Position numbers and translations under genes: made by a program
The notes under the pieces: model-generated
What the model saw: the letters and a program-made list of their open reading frames with translations, nothing else
The model's database searches: none
Told to the model about the DNA's origin: nothing
Shown: positions 1-6,379 of the stretch, one piece after another
Layout of the letters: every line of letters starts with the position of its first letter
Position numbering within the stretch: position 1 is the first letter of the stretch
Assembly (NCBI GenBank): GCA_964417885.1
Contig: CAYQKN010000142.1
Coordinates: 1-9,517, forward strand
Direction of reading: 5' to 3'
Source: UKL13-2 sp964417885
GTDB taxonomy: Bacteria; Pseudomonadota; Gammaproteobacteria; Burkholderiales; Usitatibacteraceae
Length of the DNA stretch: 9,517 nt

Positions 1-725
1 AACGTCACCACCAGCACATCGCGCCACGCCGGCTGCGACGGGTCGACCGGCTCCACCGGCGTCACGCCGTGCAGGCAGCGATGGTCGTCGACCAGGGTCA
101 TGTCCATCGGCTCGATCAGCGTGAAGCTGGCCAGCTGCTGCCGGTTGGTGCCGTGGATGGTGGTAGTACCTTCGCGGATGTTGTGCCGCCGCACCATCAT
201 CACCATCACGTAATCGACGCCGTCGCGGTGCACCCCTTCCGGCGTCGGCTGGCCGCTTTCGCCGGTGCGCGCCTCGATGCGGAACTGGTGCACTTCGACA
301 TGCCATCGCGCGCCGGGTTGCAGCGGATTGAATACCGCGCAGCACAGCGCCACCAGCGACACAAAAGTGCTGCCGCCCAGTGCCGCAGGCGCAATCGGCT
401 GGTAGTGGCGCGCGATGCCGCCGTGCAGGTGGTTGTAGTCGAGGCTCTGGTAATGCGGCTGGTGCGGCGCCAGGGTGGCCACGGTTTCGCCGGCGGCAAC
501 CGACAGCGTGGCATAGCGGCGACGGCGATAACGCCCGCCGTCGGCCATGTAGGTGTCGAGCGGCATGTCGTTCCAGCTGGCGGCAAAGCGGTCCCAGTCG
601 TCGTGCGCGGAAAGCAGCGTTCCGGTCACGGGAGCAGGCACGAAGGCGAAGCCGTCGCGCCCGATCTGCGCTCGCAGTGCCGGTATTGCCGGTTGCTTGC
701 AGGCGGCCTGCGGATCAGGCGACAT
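1..725 (-). CDS. 2OG-Fe(II) dioxygenase family protein (PF10014-like), 3' end cut by window edge
   Basis: Probable 2-oxoglutarate/Fe(II)-dependent dioxygenase of the family that includes the Bacillus L-isoleucine hydroxylase; such enzymes hydroxylate free amino acids or similar small substrates in the cytoplasm. The first 241 residues are present and the frame is open to base 1. The metal triad is visible: H166 and D168 in VHRDGVD, and a distal H219 in DDHRCLHGVTPV. Around it lie the family landmarks DMPLDTYMADGGRYRRRRYA (about 53-71), HVEVHQFRIEA (142-152) and the TTTIH strand (187-191). The sequence ends in RDVLVVT, normally close to the C-terminus, so little is missing. I chose the ATG at 725-723 because it lies in the last codons of the upstream trhA gene, an 11-bp overlap that suggests translational coupling. 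The family assignment is firm; the substrate is unknown. Confidence 0.9.
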   Translation of the reverse strand, partial: MSPDPQAACKQPAIPALRAQIGRDGFAFVPAPVTGTLLSAHDDWDRFAASWNDMPLDTYMADGGRYRRRRYATLSVAAGETVATLAPHQPHYQSLDYNHLHGGIARHYQPIAPAALGGSTFVSLVALCCAVFNPLQPGARWHVEVHQFRIEARTGESGQPTPEGVHRDGVDYVMVMMVRRHNIREGTTTIHGTNRQQLASFTLIEPMDMTLVDDHRCLHGVTPVEPVDPSQPAWRDVLVVT

Positions 726-1332
726 ACAGGAAGATCGCCAGGTAATGAATGGCCGCGCCGGCCAGCACGAACAGGTGCCAGATGCCGTGCCAGTGGCGAT
801 ACTTGTGGTCAAAGATGTAGAACACGGTGCCCAGCGTGTACACCACGCCCCCCGCCAGCACCCAGGCGAATCCCGACCAGGTCAGCGCCTCCAGCATCGG
901 CACCACGCCGATCACCGCCACCCAGCCCATCACGATATAGATCACCAGCGAAATCCAGCGCGCACCGCGGGCGATGGTCAGCTCCTGCACGATGCCCACC
1001 AGCGCCAGTCCCCACACCACGCCGAACAGGGTCCAGCCCCACGGCCCGCGCAGCGTCACCAGGGTGAACGGGGTGTAGGTGCCGGCGATCAGCAGGTAGA
1101 TCGCGCCGTGGTCGAATTTGCGGAACACGCTCTTGGTCATGCCGCGGGTGCTGTGATACAGGGTCGAGGACGCGAACAGCATGATCAGCGTGGCGCCGTA
1201 GATGGAGAAGCTCACCACCTTCCACGCATCGCCATGATTGGCGCCGTAGACGATCAGCGCGGTGGCCGCGATGATCGCCAGCAGCGTGCCGAGCAGGTGG
1301 GAATAGCCGTTAAACCGTTCGCCGCGATACAT
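715..1332 (-). CDS. trhA: TrhA / hemolysin III family membrane protein (PAQR superfamily)
   Basis: Inner-membrane protein of 205 residues, the usual length for bacterial hemolysin III (YqfA/TrhA) proteins, with about seven hydrophobic segments. Conserved PAQR residues are in place: SSTLYHS with S56 and H60, KFDHGAIYLLIAGTYTPF with D74, and the last-helix pair H182 and H186 in HGIWHLFVLAGAAIHY. In PAQR proteins these form a metal site of the hydrolase type. The family is tied to membrane-fluidity homeostasis in bacteria; the name hemolysin III is historical and is not evidence of virulence. It starts 21 bp after the nuclease gene with a GGAG ribosome-binding site (complement of 1342-1345) nine bases before the ATG, and it overlaps the downstream dioxygenase, so it is the middle gene of a three-gene operon. 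Confidence 0.93.
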   Translation of the reverse strand: MYRGERFNGYSHLLGTLLAIIAATALIVYGANHGDAWKVVSFSIYGATLIMLFASSTLYHSTRGMTKSVFRKFDHGAIYLLIAGTYTPFTLVTLRGPWGWTLFGVVWGLALVGIVQELTIARGARWISLVIYIVMGWVAVIGVVPMLEALTWSGFAWVLAGGVVYTLGTVFYIFDHKYRHWHGIWHLFVLAGAAIHYLAIFLYVA

Positions 1333-1353
1333 GACGGGTTGCTCCGCGATGGC

Positions 1354-2637
1354 TCAGGGTGCCCTGGCCGGCGCGCCGGGAGCGTACTTGTTGCTGATGA
1401 AAAATACGTCGAATGGCCGCGCCTGGGCCTGGAACACGAACGCCTTCACCGCCGGGTCGGCGGCGACCAGCGCATCAGCTTCCTGCTGCGAGGCCGCTTC
1501 GAAAATGATCAGCGCCATGTTGTCCCAGTATTCACCCTTCATCCCGCCCGCCACCAGCGCGCGGCCGGCCTTGAGCTGTTCCTGCCAGTAGGCGCTGTGA
1601 CCGGCCAATGCTTTGTTTGCCTCGGCATCGTCGGGCCACTTGCCGGTGGCCTTCCATTTGCCGTACAGGTCATGGCGCAGGCGGATCAGCATCACGAACG
1701 ACGGCAGCGTGCTTTTGTTCATGCTGGCGTAGGGCGCCGTCGCGGTGGCCGGCTTTGCATCCGGGTGGACATCGGGCACGCCGTCCAGCGCACGGTTGAG
1801 CAGCCAGGCGATGCGCACGCCGGCCTTGGCCAGCTGCGTCGGCAAAATTTCCTGCGCGCGGTCGACGTAGCTTTGCGGCAGCATCACCACCTTGTCCATC
1901 GGCCACGGCACGCCGCAGGTGTATTCGGGCAGCGGGGCGTACACCAGCTTCTGGCTCAGCGCATGCGATTCGCCCATCCAGTCGCGCACCTCACCGCGCT
2001 GCCAGGCGGCGATGTCGCGGTCGCGATGGCGCGCCACCAGCTGCCGCGCGAAGTCGGCCTCGCTGCTGCCGCGCAATGCCAGCTTGACCAGGTCGGCATC
2101 CCAGATGCGGTGCAGGTTGCGCGGCATGTCGGCCTGCGGCAGCAGCACGTTTTTCTGGTTGCCGCCGAGATCGGCATCGTCGGCCGCGTGCAGCGGCTGG
2201 TGAATGTCGCCGACCATGTGCACCAGGAACATCGCCGCCTGCGCGCGCGCCTCGTTGCTGGCGCCGGTATCGGCCAGGATGCGGAAATAGACCGGGATCT
2301 TGGCCGACGCGCAATTGTCATTCGGGCAGTAGTCGGCATAGGCCTTGCTGCCGCACACCGGCTGGTTGTCGTAGTGCCATTTTTCCGAACCGGGGATTTC
2401 CAGCGACAGCGCCTGGCGGTAGAAATCCATCTGGCTGGCGAATTCGCCCAGCTGGATCCCCGGCACCAGCTGGTTCAGGCGGATGCGCGCCTTGGCGGTC
2501 AGCAATTGATCAGCCACCAGGCCGGTGACGCGGTGTCCTTCGTTGCCCCAGGCGTGCGCCAGCGAGGGCGCGGCGCAGACGATGAGCGCGAGGGCGGGAG
2601 CGAGGGCGGCGCGCAGAAGCAGGATCCATGCAGGCAT
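1354..2637 (-). CDS. Exported S1/P1-type nuclease with C-terminal YCII-like domain
   Basis: A 427-residue protein. An N-terminal signal peptide (hydrophobic stretch about 5-25, likely cut after AHA at 29) exposes Trp30 as the mature N-terminus, which S1/P1 nucleases need as a zinc ligand. Other ligands of the tri-zinc site are visible: H35 in WGNEGH, a candidate D71, H88 in KWHYDN, H140, D144 and H150 in the HMVGDIHQPLH block, and H176 and D180 in NLHRIWD. The nuclease domain spans about 30-286. Such enzymes cut single-stranded DNA and RNA and remove 3' phosphates, here outside the cytoplasm. After a Pro/Ala linker (287-305), residues 312-412 look like a YCII-related domain: H347 in AGHSAYWQEQLKAGRALVAGG, an ALIIFEAAS strand, and DP at 394-395. 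The frame is open 48 codons further upstream, but the ATG at 2637-2635 gives the clean signal peptide and has GGA nine bases before it. Confidence 0.92.
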   Translation of the reverse strand: MPAWILLLRAALAPALALIVCAAPSLAHAWGNEGHRVTGLVADQLLTAKARIRLNQLVPGIQLGEFASQMDFYRQALSLEIPGSEKWHYDNQPVCGSKAYADYCPNDNCASAKIPVYFRILADTGASNEARAQAAMFLVHMVGDIHQPLHAADDADLGGNQKNVLLPQADMPRNLHRIWDADLVKLALRGSSEADFARQLVARHRDRDIAAWQRGEVRDWMGESHALSQKLVYAPLPEYTCGVPWPMDKVVMLPQSYVDRAQEILPTQLAKAGVRIAWLLNRALDGVPDVHPDAKPATATAPYASMNKSTLPSFVMLIRLRHDLYGKWKATGKWPDDAEANKALAGHSAYWQEQLKAGRALVAGGMKGEYWDNMALIIFEAASQQEADALVAADPAVKAFVFQAQARPFDVFFISNKYAPGAPARAP

Positions 2638-2795
2638 TGGTGAATTCCGGGAACAGTTGAACAGGAGATTTCGATATTGTAGGCGGCCAAATGGGCGGCG
2701 TCCGCGGATTACCATGCTGTCACGTTCCGTGCCGCGCCGGCCCATCCGCCAGTCTGGCCGGTTTACATGACAATTGTTCACTGCCAGGAGGCGCC
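2638..2795. promoter_or_regulatory. Divergent intergenic region between nuclease operon and tautomerase gene
   Basis: These 158 bp must hold the promoters of both the leftward nuclease-trhA-dioxygenase operon and the rightward tautomerase gene. On the minus strand a TACAAT hexamer (complement of 2676-2681) is a good -10 candidate about 40 bases from the nuclease ATG, but no TTGACA-like partner is seen 16-18 bases upstream. On the plus strand a GTTTACATG element begins at 2761, an 8-bp palindrome ACAATTGT lies at 2770-2777, and a full AGGAGG ribosome-binding site at 2786-2791 precedes the tautomerase ATG by four bases. The promoter assignment is inference. Confidence 0.45.
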
Positions 2796-3179
2796 ATGCC
2801 GCTCATCACGCTGACCGTCCGCAAGCCGAAATCCGTCGCATTCAAGTCCGCCGTGCTGGAAGGGGTCCATCGCGCCCTGGTGGCCTCGGGCGTGCCGCAG
2901 GCAGACCGCTTTCACCGCGTGCTGGAACTGGACGCCGGCGATTTCCGTTTTGATCCTGCCTATCCGGATCTGACTGCGCCGCGCGACGACGACTTCGTGC
3001 TGATCGAAATCCTGCTGTCGGTCGGCCGCAGCGTCAAGGTGAAGAAGAAAATACTCGCCGACCTGATGGCCGCGCTGGCAATCGATCCCGGCCTCAATGC
3101 GGAAAACGTGATGGTGGTGTTCAAGGAAACGTCGTGGGAAAACTGGGCCTTCGGCGGCGGGCGGCAGATACACGTCTGA
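2796..3179 (+). CDS. Tautomerase family protein
   Basis: A 127-residue cytoplasmic protein of the tautomerase/MIF superfamily, of the longer single-chain type (Tautomerase_2-like, PF14552). Proline 2 directly follows the initiator Met (MPLITLTVRK), as required for the N-terminal proline catalytic base once Met is removed. The middle holds the RFHRVLELDAGDFRFDP region (38-54). The C-terminal ETSWENWAFGGG (111-122) is a hallmark of this subgroup. The start is fixed by Pro2 and by AGGAGG at 2786-2791; an in-frame upstream ATG would place Pro inside the chain and lose this logic. Family members catalyse keto-enol tautomerisation or dehalogenation-like chemistry, but the natural substrate here cannot be told. 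It is divergent from the nuclease gene and 91 bp ahead of the DUF1857 gene in the same direction. Confidence 0.9.
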   Translation: MPLITLTVRKPKSVAFKSAVLEGVHRALVASGVPQADRFHRVLELDAGDFRFDPAYPDLTAPRDDDFVLIEILLSVGRSVKVKKKILADLMAALAIDPGLNAENVMVVFKETSWENWAFGGGRQIHV

Positions 3180-3270
3180 CGGCCAGGGCGCATCGGCCCC
3201 GGGCCTCCATCCCCATCGCGGCCAAAAGTGATACTGTTTACGGCATCCGCCCATCAGGAATGCCGCGTCA

Positions 3271-3747
3271 ATGAAATACGAACATCTGGTGCAGATCAAC
3301 GATCCGCTCAATCCGCTGATCGACATCCTGACGCGGGACCAGCTGTGGCGCGGCCTGTTGCGCTATGTCGAATCGCCGACGGCGTTTGTCGAGGGGCTCG
3401 ACAGCGGCCGGCTGGTGTCGCGCGCCGGCAATGTGCTGCAGCGCGAGCTGCATTTCGGCCGCCGCGTGGTACGCGACCAGGTGACACTGGCGCCGATGCA
3501 GCAGCTGCTGATCCAGACCGAGGCGACGCCGGAAATTCCCGCCGGCTCGCTCACCGTGTCGATCGAGGAGCATGGCGAGGAAGTCCTCTTTGTCCGCTTC
3601 CTCTATGAGACCTTCCCGCAGGGCCATCCGCCGATTGCCGCCGAGTACCAGGCCGCCGTGAAAGAGGCCTACCGGCACGCCGGCATCGATGTCATCCGCC
3701 GCATCCGCGAATACGCCGAGGAAGGCCGGCTGGACCCGGCGCACTGA
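3271..3747 (+). CDS. SRPBCC-fold protein, AtaL-like / DUF1857 family
   Basis: A 158-residue soluble protein with no signal peptide. The N-terminus KYEHLVQINDPLNP (2-15) followed by LTRDQLWRGLLRYVESP (20-36) is the recognisable signature of the DUF1857 (PF08982, AtaL-like) branch of the SRPBCC/START-like superfamily, which forms a hydrophobic-pocket helix-grip fold and usually binds or modifies small lipophilic molecules. The core continues with a FGRRVVRDQVTL strand and ends in a long amphipathic helix (about 125-150) typical of this fold. The ATG is the first usable start; a modest AGGAA lies 10 bases before it. The reaction is unknown; the family appears in bacteria mostly as conserved hypothetical proteins and in fungi near secondary-metabolite genes. 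Proximity to the tautomerase gene is suggestive but does not show a shared pathway. Confidence 0.87.
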   Translation: MKYEHLVQINDPLNPLIDILTRDQLWRGLLRYVESPTAFVEGLDSGRLVSRAGNVLQRELHFGRRVVRDQVTLAPMQQLLIQTEATPEIPAGSLTVSIEEHGEEVLFVRFLYETFPQGHPPIAAEYQAAVKEAYRHAGIDVIRRIREYAEEGRLDPAH

Positions 3748-3754
3748 ACGCCGG
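3736..3754 (+). terminator. GC-rich hairpin spanning the stop codon of the DUF1857 gene
   Basis: CCGGCG (3736-3741) and CGCCGG (3749-3754) are perfectly complementary and enclose a 7-base loop that contains the TGA stop. The position fits a transcription terminator or mRNA-end stabiliser, but only scattered T residues follow rather than a T-run, so intrinsic termination is weakly supported. Confidence 0.25.
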
Positions 3755-3831
3755 TTCACCTCGCAACAATTTGTTTACATGCGCCGCTCGCCATCGACCG
3801 GGCGATGACCGAAAATCCGCATTGGTCGTCA

Positions 3832-4398
3832 ATGCATATCCGGGGTGTCAGCGTGTTCAAAAATTTCCTTTCCGCGAGTCGTGTGTTGCTGCTCGTGGCG
3901 TTGCTGGCATCGACGACGGTGCAGGCGCAATTTCCGCCAGGCGGTGCGGGTGGCCGCCCGCGCGGCGGTGGTGAGGGTGGTTCCAAAGGCAAGCCCGAGC
4001 GCCCGCCAGATCGCGCCCCGGCCGCACGCCCGTCGCCTGCCAGCGACCCGATCGCCGCCATCCATCGCGAACTGCCATCACTGCGCGTCGATATGCAAAT
4101 CGCCGGCGAACAGGTGGCGCTGTGGAATGCGTTCGCCGCCGGTGTTCGCCAGGTCAACGACATCGCGCAGACGCGCATTCGGCGCGAAGCCGCGATCCGG
4201 GCCGGCGGTGATGCGCCGGAGCCGCCGGCGGTGATGAGCTTCATCAATGCGCTGGCGGAGGAAGATGCGCAGCGGATGGAGGCGATGCGCGAACTGAAGA
4301 CGCGCGTTGCCGCGCTGGTCGACGCGCTCTCGCCCGAGCAGCGCAAGATGTTCGACCGCCGCATCGCGCAATCGCAGCGCGAGCCGCTGGGGAATTAA
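3832..4398 (+). CDS. Periplasmic LTXXQ-motif (Spy/CpxP-like) protein
   Basis: A 188-residue exported protein. The N-terminus has a basic region, a hydrophobic core VLLLVALLA (18-26) and a likely signal peptidase site after VQA (32). A Gly/Arg/Pro-rich, probably disordered segment follows (about 35-72). From about 73 on it is helical and charged, ending in LSPEQRKMFDRR (166-177), which fits the LTXXQ-type motif of the Spy/CpxP family of periplasmic chaperones and stress sensors. Only one copy of the motif is clear and the low-complexity stretch is unusual, so the functional label is tentative. No two-component genes are adjacent. Starts are possible at ATG 3805, ATG 3832 and GTG 3853, none with a clear ribosome-binding site; 3832 gives a normal signal peptide, and GTG 3853 has GGGGTG five bases upstream. 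Confidence 0.75.
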   Translation: MHIRGVSVFKNFLSASRVLLLVALLASTTVQAQFPPGGAGGRPRGGGEGGSKGKPERPPDRAPAARPSPASDPIAAIHRELPSLRVDMQIAGEQVALWNAFAAGVRQVNDIAQTRIRREAAIRAGGDAPEPPAVMSFINALAEEDAQRMEAMRELKTRVAALVDALSPEQRKMFDRRIAQSQREPLGN

Positions 4399-4697
4399 CG
4401 AGACAAGTGCTTTGCATTGTCCGCAGTTGGCATTGATGCAGCGGATATGGCCAATGGACCTCGCTGAATCCGCCCTGTCAGGATGTCATCTTGAATTTTC
4501 AAACCCTACCGCTGGCGCGCCTCTACAGGCCTTTTCACTCCGAAAGCCGCTCCAGTCATTGAGCTTGGTTTCTGGCTGAAAGTTGAACTATTGCGTGCCG
4601 CAAGTCGCATTTTTGGCGCCTTGCCTGATGACGCTTGACCTCGGTTGCCCAAAAGGCGAAAGTTGCGACTGTTAATAATGCTGCGATAGCAAAATTT
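4399..4697. other. AT-richer gene-poor stretch upstream of the secreted hypothetical gene
   Basis: About 300 bp without a convincing gene. The base composition is visibly less GC-rich than the flanks. It holds a small hairpin TTGCG/CGCAA with a 3-base loop at 4591-4603, followed six bases later by five T residues (4610-4614), a poor terminator candidate. A 7-base complementary pair, AGTCGCA (4603-4609) and TGCGACT (4664-4670), could close a larger leader stem. TTGAA-TT-TTCAA sits at 4491-4502. I see no clear -35/-10 pair, tRNA or known riboswitch. Confidence 0.4.
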
Positions 4698-6311
4698 ATG
4701 ACATCGGCAAACGTTGCAAAGCTCCCCCTGATCGCCGCCGCGCTGGCCGCGACGCTGAACAGCAACGCCGTTGACGCGGTGTATCTCGGGCCCAATGGCA
4801 CCGGGCAGGTGCTGATTTTTCCGTACTACACGGTACGCAACGGATTCAACACCTTGTTTACCATCGTCAACACGCAAAGCAATACCAAAATAGTTAAGGT
4901 ACGGTTTCGCGAATCCATCAATGCACGGCAGGTGCTCGATTTCAATTTGTTCCTTTCCCCGAACGACACGTGGGCGGGCGCAGTAGTACCCACCGCGCAA
5001 GGCGCCCGCATTGTCACCAACGACAACTCATGCGCAGTGCCCGCGGACTTGTTTGCCGAGACTCGTTCATCAAACGGATTGTTCATCAATGAGTTTAAAA
5101 ATTTCCAGTACGCGCAGCATTTCCCGGATACCGCTCAATTTGCGACCTTGGACCGAACACGAGAAGGATATTTCGAAGTGTTTGAAATGGGGGTGATTGA
5201 TCCGAGTTTGTCTGCAACGGCGGCGCAAATCGTGGCAAATGTGCGACCAGATGTATATACCAACCCGGCCGCAAATTGTGCTGCCTTGGACAAGTTCGAT
5301 CCGGGCTGGCTCAGTCCCCCACCAACGTTTCCCAATACCGGGGCCGCCATGATGGCGCCACCCAGCGGAGGGCTGACCGGGCGTGCCAGCCTGATTAACG
5401 CCGTCACCGGAGCCAATTACTCGTTTGGACCGACAGCACTGGAGGCATTCTCGTCGCAAGTCATTTACGGTGGCGCTGGTGCTGAACTGCCGTCGCTGGC
5501 TAGCGCATCGCCTGCGACCAGCATGGTCACTACAGCCAATGGCATCGTCATCGCCAAGTGGGCCAATGGTCGTGACGCCGTCTCCGCCGCGCTGATGCGC
5601 GACACCATCGTCAACGAATTCGTGATCGACGAAGGCACGGCATCGCAAACCGACTGGATCGTCACCTTCCCGACGAAGATGCTCCACACCGATCGCATGT
5701 CGAGACCGGATGGTGCCGCGGTCGCTCCTTTTCTTACAGACTCGTCCACCGACCCAACCAGCGCCTGCGAGCCTTACCTAACCCGCGTGTTCAGTCGCGA
5801 GGCAGTCAATCACGGCGGTAGCGATATTTGTCCTGTGCCGCCGCCGGCGCCACCGCGGTCATTCAGTTTTTGCCTGGCCGCCAATATCGCACCGCTGGCC
5901 AGTACGGCAAGTATCGCCGCGGGCATCAACAATGCGTCGGGCCTGCTTGGGGCCGCGTTGCCAAGCCAGACCGGGGGCACTTGTGGCCACCCGGGTATGG
6001 GCCGCAGTGCCAATGCCACCAGTACGCCGGGCTTTGCGGTCACGCCAGCTTTGCGCGGAGGTACCCAAGGGCCAAATGGCACTATTCGCGTTGCGCTCAC
6101 CGAGAGCGAGCACTTCGTAACAGGTTTCAGGCCGGCGATGACACCTGTTTCGGCCACGCTGATTTCCGCCGCCGGTACGGCGACACCTGTTCCCGGCCGG
6201 CACTACGGCCTCCCCGTCATCGGCCTCATGTTGCACAACTACAAGAACGCCAACGTCGTATCGCGTTACGGTGGCGTGATCGAGCACAGCTACACGGTGC
6301 GCATCGAATAG
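4698..6311 (+). CDS. Exported conserved hypothetical protein, six cysteines
   Basis: A 537-residue protein with an N-terminal signal peptide: basic K8, hydrophobic LPLIAAALAATL, and probable cleavage after VDA (27). The mature N-terminus, VYLGPNGTGQVLIFPYYTVR, resembles a family of conserved hypothetical surface or secreted proteins I recall from beta- and gammaproteobacteria; they share GxGQVLIxPYYT, an LDFNLFLSPxD block (here 80-90) and a TDWxVTFPTK block (318-327). No catalytic motif, transmembrane anchor or sorting tail is seen. Six cysteines (112, 194, 357, 378, 392, 429) could form disulphides after export. A proline run (VPPPAPP, 380-386) may mark a domain boundary. I prefer ATG 4698 over an in-frame TTG at 4635, because ATG gives a compact signal peptide; neither has a good ribosome-binding site. 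GC content is lower and codon use less biased than in neighbouring genes. Confidence 0.8.
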   Translation: MTSANVAKLPLIAAALAATLNSNAVDAVYLGPNGTGQVLIFPYYTVRNGFNTLFTIVNTQSNTKIVKVRFRESINARQVLDFNLFLSPNDTWAGAVVPTAQGARIVTNDNSCAVPADLFAETRSSNGLFINEFKNFQYAQHFPDTAQFATLDRTREGYFEVFEMGVIDPSLSATAAQIVANVRPDVYTNPAANCAALDKFDPGWLSPPPTFPNTGAAMMAPPSGGLTGRASLINAVTGANYSFGPTALEAFSSQVIYGGAGAELPSLASASPATSMVTTANGIVIAKWANGRDAVSAALMRDTIVNEFVIDEGTASQTDWIVTFPTKMLHTDRMSRPDGAAVAPFLTDSSTDPTSACEPYLTRVFSREAVNHGGSDICPVPPPAPPRSFSFCLAANIAPLASTASIAAGINNASGLLGAALPSQTGGTCGHPGMGRSANATSTPGFAVTPALRGGTQGPNGTIRVALTESEHFVTGFRPAMTPVSATLISAAGTATPVPGRHYGLPVIGLMLHNYKNANVVSRYGGVIEHSYTVRIE

Positions 6312-6352
6312 TCGCGCCGCGCACTGAACAGGACAGCGCAGAGGTTAAGATA

Positions 6353-6377
6353 CGGCGAACGTTTTGAACCTTCGCCG
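6353..6377. promoter_or_regulatory. Imperfect 25-bp palindrome immediately upstream of kefF
   Basis: CGGCGAA (6353-6359) pairs perfectly with TTCGCCG (6371-6377). After one C-C mismatch (6360/6370), GTT (6361-6363) pairs with AAC (6367-6369) around a 3-base TTG loop, giving ten pairs and one mismatch. A weak -10-like TAAGAT lies just before it at 6346-6351. The right arm ends two bases before the GTG start. It could be a repressor or activator operator over the transcription start, or a leader hairpin limiting ribosome access. There is no T-run, so it is not an intrinsic terminator for the upstream gene. Confidence 0.45.
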
Positions 6378-6379
6378 CC

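Noticed and set aside
192..209. Six consecutive His codons on the plus strand, resembling an affinity tag or metal-binding run.
   Set aside because: On the coding minus strand this is the VMVMMV strand of the dioxygenase core. The His run is an artefact of the reverse complement.
1354..1722. The YCII-like part as a separate gene starting at the internal ATG (1722-1720).
   Set aside because: No ribosome-binding site precedes that ATG and the frame is continuous with the nuclease domain, so a fusion is the simpler reading. Internal initiation cannot be fully excluded.
553..2643. A 696-codon open frame on the plus strand opposite trhA and the nuclease.
   Set aside because: Its composition (His/Gln/Arg-rich) is that of a GC-skew shadow. 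The minus strand encodes two recognisable proteins with conserved active sites.
2638..2781. A 48-codon N-terminal extension of the nuclease up to an ATG near 2781.
   Set aside because: The extra residues are basic and would precede a complete signal peptide; the ATG at 2637 is better placed. The longer form would also use up the divergent promoter region.
4635..4697. In-frame TTG start 21 codons upstream of the secreted protein's ATG.
   Set aside because: No ribosome-binding site supports it, and the extension would bury the signal peptide behind a long leader. ATG 4698 gives a normal signal peptide. It is not excluded.
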